Positions 1 through 5,546 of a DNA stretch of 7,828 bases are shown one piece after another. The translations under genes and the position numbers were made by a program. The stretch lies in assembly GCA_021157645.1 (NCBI GenBank), contig JAGGWC010000153.1, forward strand, positions 1-7,828, read 5' to 3'. The notes beneath the pieces are model-generated. The model did not search any database. It was not told the DNA's origin and saw only the letters and a list, made by a program, of their open reading frames with translations. Position 1 is the first letter of the stretch. Every line of letters begins with the position of its first letter. The stretch comes from Candidatus Cloacimonadota bacterium. GTDB taxonomy: Bacteria > Cloacimonadota > Cloacimonadia > Cloacimonadales > TCS61.

Positions 1-866
1 ACAATTGCAACAGCATGAGTATCTGGAAAAAGTTCTTTTACAGAATTGATAACAAATTCTGTAGATTCCGGATCATTAGCAGCAAAGGCATGAACAAAAT
101 AAAGTTCTTTATCCTTGCTTTTATGTTTATAGATTTCCATTGCTCCAATATCCGGTAGTGCCTTATACATACCTTCTAAAGCAGTTTTTTTATCAATGCC
201 AAAATGTGCACAAACATCTAATGATAAAGCAACATTCTCCTTGTGCTCTATATAAGAAAATCCCTGCATATCTTCGTTGGAAATTCCAGAATCCTCAGAT
301 TGAATGATTTCACAGTGAACTTTCTTTGCCTCTTTTTGAATAATTGGAAAAACTTTTTTCTCGGCAGTGAACAGAACGCCATGTTTGGGAATTGTATTGC
401 AAAGAGAGCGAGTTACATTCTTAAGTCCGGGTCCCATAACATCAAGATGATCCAATCTGGAATTTGTGATAATTCCAATATTAGATTGAACAATTTCATG
501 CTCTGTTACCCATTGATATTCAGGTGTAACCGCCATACACTCAAGAACAAGAATATCGATTTTTTTCTTTGCAGCAAATTGAATGATCTTAACCTGTTCC
601 TTGATATTAGCACCATGATGCCTTATAATCGGCGTTTCACTTCCATCCTCATAAATCAGGGCTGGGGCAGAACCTGTAGTCTTGGCAATTGTTTTCTTCC
701 TTCCGTTACGTAGACCGGCAGCAATAAGACGAGTAACGCTGGATTTACCTCTTGTTCCATTAATATGAATAATCATGGGAATTTTTTTTCTACTTATTTT
801 ACACTTTTGGAATTCATAGATTCCAAAAACGATCAGTAGTAATAATCCAATTATCAAACCAAACAT
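1..866 (-). CDS. pgsB: PgsB/CapB-type poly-gamma-glutamate synthase, ATP-dependent Mur-ligase-like subunit (partial, C-terminus off the left edge)
   Basis: This is the ligase subunit that activates glutamate carboxyl groups with ATP to build poly-gamma-glutamate at the inner face of the membrane. It is open to the window edge, with 288 codons visible of an expected ~390-400. Residues 2-18 form a hydrophobic N-terminal anchor, as in Bacillus PgsB. A Mur-ligase P-loop follows at 34-43 (HINGTRGKSS). Other family blocks are KTTG (62-65), LECMAV (108-113), DHLDVMGP (139-146), LPDIGAME (237-244) and FAAND (261-265); all align with my memory of Bacillus subtilis PgsB. The ATG at 866 is chosen because it includes the anchor and lies one base after the stop of the cohesin gene (TAA-C-ATG). 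No Shine-Dalgarno is evident, so translation is probably coupled to the gene upstream. The usual partner pgsC would be expected just past the left edge. An A8 run separates the anchor from the ATP-binding domain. MurC/D-type cell-wall ligases are less likely because of the anchor and the FAAND block. Confidence 0.93.
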   Translation of the reverse strand, partial: MFGLIIGLLLLIVFGIYEFQKCKISRKKIPMIIHINGTRGKSSVTRLIAAGLRNGRKKTIAKTTGSAPALIYEDGSETPIIRHHGANIKEQVKIIQFAAKKKIDILVLECMAVTPEYQWVTEHEIVQSNIGIITNSRLDHLDVMGPGLKNVTRSLCNTIPKHGVLFTAEKKVFPIIQKEAKKVHCEIIQSEDSGISNEDMQGFSYIEHKENVALSLDVCAHFGIDKKTALEGMYKALPDIGAMEIYKHKSKDKELYFVHAFAANDPESTEFVINSVKELFPDTHAVAI

Positions 867-867
867 G

Positions 868-1410
868 TTATTCTACTATTAATTTCCCGTTAGTGATTTC
901 GATTCCATCAAAATTAGAAACTTCATTACCATCTTCATCGATCATTTGTAAATTCTCAAAAGCCAGGTCACTCTCACCAATTGCAATACCCTTTATACTA
1001 AAAGTGAAAAGATCTCCATTACCATCAACTCCATCTTCATTTGCAGTCTGTTGCAAACTAATGGTAATGTTTAATCTATCTTCTTCTTCAATACTCAATT
1101 CTACCAGAGCAGAATTCCAGAATCCTCCGATTACAACTGCATCTTGAACTAATTCCGCAATTGAATTATCGAATACAATTTCAGCAGAAAATGCAAACAA
1201 TTTCTTAGCATTATCTATACTGATAGTGTATTCTACTTCCGTATTTATCGGTACTGTTTGTTCTGCAGGACTAAACACTAATTTAAGATTTTCTTCTTCC
1301 GGTTCTGTTGAATCACTTGAGCAGGATAATGAAAATAACATCACAGCAATCATTATCAATAAGAGTATTCTTTTCCCATGCAATTCAGGATTAAACACAG
1401 TTCTCAACAT
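868..1410 (-). CDS. Cohesin-domain lipoprotein, putative surface receptor for a dockerin
   Basis: The 180-residue protein has a lipoprotein signal: basic n-region to ~14 (HGKR), hydrophobic stretch 15-29, and a lipobox-like FSLSC with the lipidated Cys at 30. A short acidic Ser/Glu linker follows (31-41). Residues 42-180 look like one cohesin-like beta-sandwich. The pattern is a (V/I)xNAKxLFAFxxEIxFD strand pair (~65-81), then GGF (95-97), GVDGNGDLFTF (127-137), IGESDLAFEN (144-153) and a closing DGxExxNGKLIV strand (168-179). Cohesins bind dockerins, and the gene just upstream encodes a dockerin-like domain, so the likely role is a membrane-bound receptor for it. The start at 1410 is preceded by GGAGAG at good spacing and lies 15 bases after the upstream stop. 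The -3 position of the lipobox is Ser rather than the usual Leu. The cohesin call rests on pattern recognition; a related beta-sandwich is the alternative. Confidence 0.8.
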   Translation of the reverse strand: MLRTVFNPELHGKRILLLIMIAVMLFSLSCSSDSTEPEEENLKLVFSPAEQTVPINTEVEYTISIDNAKKLFAFSAEIVFDNSIAELVQDAVVIGGFWNSALVELSIEEEDRLNITISLQQTANEDGVDGNGDLFTFSIKGIAIGESDLAFENLQMIDEDGNEVSNFDGIEITNGKLIVE

Positions 1411-1414
1411 TTTA

Positions 1415-1420
1415 CTCTCC
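1415..1420 (-). promoter_or_regulatory. Ribosome binding site of the cohesin lipoprotein gene
   Basis: GGAGAG is followed by TAAA and then ATG at 1410. This supports the ATG at 1410 over the internal Met codons at residues 20 and 24, which would leave too little signal peptide ahead of the lipobox Cys. The site lies in the 15-base gap after the stop of the upstream gene. Confidence 0.75.
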
Positions 1421-1425
1421 GTTTT

Positions 1426-4400
1426 TTATTTCAATAATATCATTTTTTTTGTATCAATTGTTTTTCCGTTAACTTTTAATTTATAGAAATACAATCCACT
1501 TCCTACTTTTCTGCCGGATGCATCTTTTCCATTCCATACAACATTTTGTTCACCTGCATTCATTGAAGAATTCACGAGTTCTTTTACAAGCTGACCCTTA
1601 ATATTATAGATAGATAATTCTACAAAACCATTATCTGCAATAGAATAGGAAGTGTTCGTTTCAGGATTAAAAGGGTTGGGATAATTCTGTTTTAAGTTAT
1701 TTATCTCGATTGGTTGAATTATTGGCAGATCAAATTCACGAGCAATATAATTTTTTATTAGCAGTTCATTTCCTGTATTTCCCAGAGAATAGTAAATATC
1801 TTCAAAATTAGAACGATTTTCTTCTAATTCTTCAGGACTAAATAGTGGTAAACTAAAAGTTTCGCTATGAGTGGCTCCCCAGTTCAAACCAATAGCAATA
1901 ATATCAGCAATATTAACTTCACCATTCCCATCACAATCTGCCAATGATGCTACATCAATATCCCAACCACCGGGATAATCATTAGCTAACCAGACAAGAG
2001 ATGTAGTTGTTCTAGCATTCCCGATCTGACGCCAATAAACACCAATCTGTAAGATATCTTCTATGCTAACAATTCCATCAAGATTTGTATCTCCTGGCCA
2101 GATTAGGTCATTAGATGAGAATACATTAATATAACCACTTTTTGTAATCTCGTCTAAGCCTTCAGAATTCTCAACAGAAAGAGTAATGTCATAACTTCCC
2201 GGATCTGAGAAAATATGAATTGGATTCCGATCTTCAGATGTTGCACTTCCATCATCAAATTCCCAGATAAATTCATTATAAAAATATGGTGGTGATGTGA
2301 GATTAGTAAAGCTTACTTCATACGGTGCAATACCATAAGTTCTTTCAGTAGTAAAATCTGCAATTGGAACTACAGGAGTAACAAATACAGGTTCTTCAGT
2401 TGTGAACTTTATTGAAAATTCATTTTGAAGAGGTGAAGCACTTTGCGGATAAATATCTGCATAAGTATACAGTAATCCAGCAGATTGACTAAAATTTTCT
2501 ATTCCCACAGTTGCATAATTACTATCTACATCAGGATTATTTGCCAATTTATAATTAAATTGGATCTCACCATTACCACTTGCAGTTGGATATGAAGCCG
2601 GATCATAGAGAACCATCTGAAATTTTTCAATAGATGTCATATCGTATCTATTAATACATTCATTCCATTCAACAATAAAAATATTCTCTGTTTCGTCATG
2701 GTAGTAACATATCCTCATATCAGCATATTGTTCATATCCTATTTCTTCTCCGATAAGATCATCCCAATATGGAGCTATCATTCCATAGGGACCAAGAGCT
2801 GAAGGGATATTCCAATTTCTAAAATATGTTTCCCAAGTTGGCTGCAGTGCAACCCAACCATTTGTACATATTGTTAAACTGTCACTTATTTCACCGTAAA
2901 ATGGGAAATCAAATGGCATTGGAATTGTTACTGATCTATCATCACCCAGCTCATAAGCATATCCATTACCACCTTCTTGAGGATCTATTTCAATCCATTC
3001 ATATTCAGGACAATTAGTATAAAACTGGTCATTGCTGTCATAGGCATAATATCCAAAAGTATCCGGACCTGTTGGTGCATTTTGTTCAACATCTCCTACT
3101 TCAATACTAAAATAGATAGTTGTTGTAAGTCCATCAACATCTGTAATATCTATTTGGAATGGAACGGATATTCCAACAAAGCAATCTTCTTCAGCATGTA
3201 TAGTAAAATCAGCCGTTGCTGTTTCATCAATGCTTACATTACCAACTGTAAAGTTAGAAGTTATAACGGTTACATCCCCCGATAATGCAATAAGTTCAGC
3301 ATCAAGAGATGTTGCATCAAAGGAACCGATATTCTTGAATAAAACTGAAATCTCACTTTCTTCATTTGGTTCCAAGATGCCATTCTCGTCATTCACAACA
3401 ACATTCTCAAATTCAAAAATTAAGCTGCTGACAATAATTTGGAATTTTGAAGTACTGCCATTAGAAATTGCCAAATCAAATTCGATAACCTCATAATTCA
3501 AACAGTTAGAATTTATCTCTATTTCATATCCTTCAGTTGCTATAGAACCAGCATTTATGTCGCCAAAATTAGCAGAAGCTGTAATTATATTTACATTACC
3601 ATTATTTGAAGTAAGATTTGCTGAAACTGAATTTGCAATTTGAGTTCCAAAATTCTTCAAAGTAAGATCAAGCTGCACAGTTGCTCCCGCAATAATTGCA
3701 CTTGTTGGAGATACATTCTCAAGACCAAGATCAACATTTGCTTGAACTACATTAATTGTATTCTGTAACGGATGATAATTTGGTTTTGTAATCGTTAGTA
3801 AAATTTCACCTTCAGTTTCCGACTCAAGGTAAATAAGAGCAGAACCGTTTTCTACAACAGCAGCAGAAGAAAATTCATCATCTTTAATTGCAGTTACAAT
3901 TGCTCCATCCAAACCGGTTAGATCTATCTCAATGAAGTTCGTTCCCACACTAACTTCTGCAGGAATTGTGCAGGAAATATTCTGTGGAACTGTAGTCCAG
4001 ATCGATAATGAAGGATCACCGAGAATATTATAAACATTAAAATAAAACTCAACATCACCACCCGGCTCTCTGTTTAATGGAAAATTATCATAAAGCTCAT
4101 ATTTCCCACGTAATACAGCGCTTCCAAAAGCAAGATTATTTTCATTGAGCACTCCATACCAGAGTCCTGAGAATATTGAATTATTTAATTTTGTACTTGT
4201 ATGCAGATCAGATGGACCTACAAAGATCACGCCACCCCTTGGATTTCCAGGATTACCTAATCTTAACCATGCTTCACCAAAACAAGGATCAACACTGTTT
4301 GCAAAATCTCCTGTATTACACACAATTGACGTCATAATAGGTAACATACGATAGTTGTCCAAATTTTCTAAATTATCAATATGATAATATGGATAGTGCC

Positions 4401-5535
4401 AGCCATTTGCATCACCCCAACCTCGATAACTTACAACTCCCACACCATCATTTATAGAAGCAGTGATAAGTGATGTCCCTGGATTGATAGGAGGATAATA
4501 AATCTCATCTATCTCATTATAACCGTAGTTATACATTTTATCACGAAGCCATTTTGTAACTTTTACGGGAGTTGATGGTAAAGGTGGTGCAGAACTATAA
4601 TTACCTGCTACAAGAGTTGCATTTTCAAACCAGTGAGTAGTCTCCATAAAAGGTTCTTTTTCATAATATAAAGTTTTTGCTATAATTGTCTGGAGTTCTA
4701 ATACAGTATCAAATGACATCCTTCCTATTATCATTTCAGGAAAATAATCATCACCTTCTAATAAAGTATATGGATGATCAGTAACATTACTATCCCCTCC
4801 AGTACTAACTATAAAGAAAGAGGGAATTTGGAAAGGGTCGTCTATATCGCCTGTTAATAAAATATAATCTGCTGGTTCTTCAGATGTATCATAAATATTT
4901 TGTATATATGCTTTTATATCATCACTCGTGCCCCCAATATCTTCTAAAGTTACAACTTCTGTTTTAATTCCCTTTTGATTTTTCCAATCAATAAAAGTCT
5001 GCATATCATTCAATAAGCTCTCGCGAGTTATAATAAGCATTTTAGATGGTGAAACTGAAGCATCTCTAAGATATGATCTTTCAAAGTTATCTGCTATAGA
5101 ACGATAAAGTGGTAAAAATGCTGCAGATATCTTTTGAGGTACCTGAACAGGATCAATCATTCTCACTTCAATATCAATACTCTTTAGCACAGCGGATATT
5201 CCCTCTGTATTTTTAGTTTTGCTTATAATAAATTGATGAGCATAAAGATCTCGCATTATAAAGCTATTTTGTAATTCGATATGATCTTCTCCGCCCGTAG
5301 AAAGCGTTCGAAGCAATTCTCCGTCATTGGAATACTCAGCTATTTCACATTCATTAACAATGATATCAATATTTCTTGATGGTAATGCAATTACTTGCTT
5401 AATATCATTTTGTTCCATTGTATTATCATCAACAAAAGTGATTCTCAATCCATCTCCGGATCTTTGATATTCCAATATTCCAAAAAGTGAGTATACTGTA
5501 AATAACAGCAGCGTTAATAAAAAAAATTTTTTCAC
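1426..5535 (-). CDS. Secreted gingipain-like (peptidase C25) modular protein with PKD, dockerin-like and type IX secretion C-terminal domains
   Basis: Complete, 1369 residues. Domains in order: signal peptide 1-19; gingipain-type prodomain ~20-160; C25 domain ~165-513; Ig-like tail ~514-598, matching the RgpB IgSF domain (shared AVVENG motif at 559-564); two CARDB-like domains ~601-700 and ~705-813; a ~225-residue module shared with the upstream gene (822-1046); PKD ~1054-1139 with WEFDDG (1091-1096); dockerin-like domain 1143-1222; acidic linker; T9SS sorting domain 1282-1369 starting at NYPNPFNPET. Within C25, the catalytic Cys is Cys406 (IVCNTGDFA, like RgpB VACVNGDF), and ILGDPSL (504-510) matches the RgpB FGDPSL region. 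The position of the catalytic His is Trp373 (RGWG instead of the usual GHG), with His380 nearby. Export through Sec, then across the outer membrane by T9SS, is inferred. The GTG start is preferred because the signal peptide begins there behind GGAGGAG. The gene follows the upstream stop by 11 bases. Confidence 0.92.
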   Translation of the reverse strand: MKKFFLLTLLLFTVYSLFGILEYQRSGDGLRITFVDDNTMEQNDIKQVIALPSRNIDIIVNECEIAEYSNDGELLRTLSTGGEDHIELQNSFIMRDLYAHQFIISKTKNTEGISAVLKSIDIEVRMIDPVQVPQKISAAFLPLYRSIADNFERSYLRDASVSPSKMLIITRESLLNDMQTFIDWKNQKGIKTEVVTLEDIGGTSDDIKAYIQNIYDTSEEPADYILLTGDIDDPFQIPSFFIVSTGGDSNVTDHPYTLLEGDDYFPEMIIGRMSFDTVLELQTIIAKTLYYEKEPFMETTHWFENATLVAGNYSSAPPLPSTPVKVTKWLRDKMYNYGYNEIDEIYYPPINPGTSLITASINDGVGVVSYRGWGDANGWHYPYYHIDNLENLDNYRMLPIMTSIVCNTGDFANSVDPCFGEAWLRLGNPGNPRGGVIFVGPSDLHTSTKLNNSIFSGLWYGVLNENNLAFGSAVLRGKYELYDNFPLNREPGGDVEFYFNVYNILGDPSLSIWTTVPQNISCTIPAEVSVGTNFIEIDLTGLDGAIVTAIKDDEFSSAAVVENGSALIYLESETEGEILLTITKPNYHPLQNTINVVQANVDLGLENVSPTSAIIAGATVQLDLTLKNFGTQIANSVSANLTSNNGNVNIITASANFGDINAGSIATEGYEIEINSNCLNYEVIEFDLAISNGSTSKFQIIVSSLIFEFENVVVNDENGILEPNEESEISVLFKNIGSFDATSLDAELIALSGDVTVITSNFTVGNVSIDETATADFTIHAEEDCFVGISVPFQIDITDVDGLTTTIYFSIEVGDVEQNAPTGPDTFGYYAYDSNDQFYTNCPEYEWIEIDPQEGGNGYAYELGDDRSVTIPMPFDFPFYGEISDSLTICTNGWVALQPTWETYFRNWNIPSALGPYGMIAPYWDDLIGEEIGYEQYADMRICYYHDETENIFIVEWNECINRYDMTSIEKFQMVLYDPASYPTASGNGEIQFNYKLANNPDVDSNYATVGIENFSQSAGLLYTYADIYPQSASPLQNEFSIKFTTEEPVFVTPVVPIADFTTERTYGIAPYEVSFTNLTSPPYFYNEFIWEFDDGSATSEDRNPIHIFSDPGSYDITLSVENSEGLDEITKSGYINVFSSNDLIWPGDTNLDGIVSIEDILQIGVYWRQIGNARTTTSLVWLANDYPGGWDIDVASLADCDGNGEVNIADIIAIGLNWGATHSETFSLPLFSPEELEENRSNFEDIYYSLGNTGNELLIKNYIAREFDLPIIQPIEINNLKQNYPNPFNPETNTSYSIADNGFVELSIYNIKGQLVKELVNSSMNAGEQNVVWNGKDASGRKVGSGLYFYKLKVNGKTIDTKKMILLK
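1429..1692 (-). other. Type IX secretion C-terminal sorting domain of the gingipain-like protein (residues 1282-1369)
   Basis: The domain opens with NYPNPFNPET, continues with LSIYNIKGQLVKEL and WNGKDASGRKVGSGLYFYKL, and ends KKMILLK. This is the FlgD-Ig-like sorting domain that T9SS recognises and normally removes after translocation. The upstream gene ends with a clear paralogue (5550-5804). No T9SS machinery genes are in the window. Confidence 0.9.
1870..2109 (-). other. Dockerin type I-like domain within the gingipain-like protein (residues 1143-1222)
   Basis: Two EF-hand-like calcium loops follow the dockerin pattern DxNxDGxxxxxD or its DxDxNG variant. Loop 1 uses D1149, N1151, D1153, G1154 and D1160, followed by ILQIGVYW. 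Loop 2 uses D1200, D1202, N1204, G1205 and D1211, followed by IIAIGLNWG. Each loop is followed by a helix-like segment ending in a Trp, giving internal two-fold symmetry. The loops start 51 residues apart, noticeably more than in classical cellulosomal dockerins, because of an insert around 1171-1196. Its likely partner is the cohesin lipoprotein encoded just downstream. Confidence 0.85.
2398..3072 (-). repeat. Shared ~225-residue module, copy in the gingipain-like gene
   Basis: Residues 822-1046 are homologous at the protein level to a block in the upstream gene. Shared landmarks in order are GPD.(F/Y).Y, W.EI, C.NGW.A, MIAP(Y/F)WDDL, (V/I)EWN, FQ.(V/I)L(F/Y)D, EI.F.YK, (T/S)VGIE, LQN and FTT. 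The two copies have diverged well beyond a recent duplication. The module probably folds as a beta-rich binding domain; I do not recognise a named family. Confidence 0.85.
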
Positions 5536-5537
5536 AT

Positions 5538-5544
5538 CTCCTCC
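5538..5544 (-). promoter_or_regulatory. Ribosome binding site of the gingipain-like gene, deciding a GTG start
   Basis: GGAGGAG lies immediately before GATGTG. The only nearby ATG in the short gap (5537-5535) is followed at once by TGA, so it cannot be the start. The overlapping GTG at 5535 opens the long frame and begins a textbook signal peptide (MKKFFLLTLLLF). The full GGAGGAG ends two bases before GTG; the GGAGG core gives about four bases of spacing, which is short but workable. Confidence 0.75.
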
Positions 5545-5546
5545 AT

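Noticed and set aside
243..713. A 156-codon open frame on the plus strand
   Set aside because: It lies antisense to pgsB, whose P-loop and family motifs are clear. The plus-strand translation resembles no family I recognise and has no ribosome site.
1429..1692. FlgD flagellar hook protein similarity of the C-terminal domains
   Set aside because: The FlgD-Ig-like fold is common to T9SS sorting domains. The NYPNPFNPET start, the extreme C-terminal position and the secreted context fit sorting, not flagella.
868..2109. A cellulosome locus from a clostridium
   Set aside because: No glycoside hydrolase, carbohydrate-binding module or multi-cohesin scaffoldin is present, and the T9SS sorting domains point to an FCB-type bacterium.
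5519..5532. A8T6 tract (A6T8 on the coding strand) at the start of the gingipain-like gene as a slippage switch
   Set aside because: It encodes the expected KKFF of the signal peptide, and such mixed tracts are common in AT-rich signal-peptide codons. Nothing else supports a switch.
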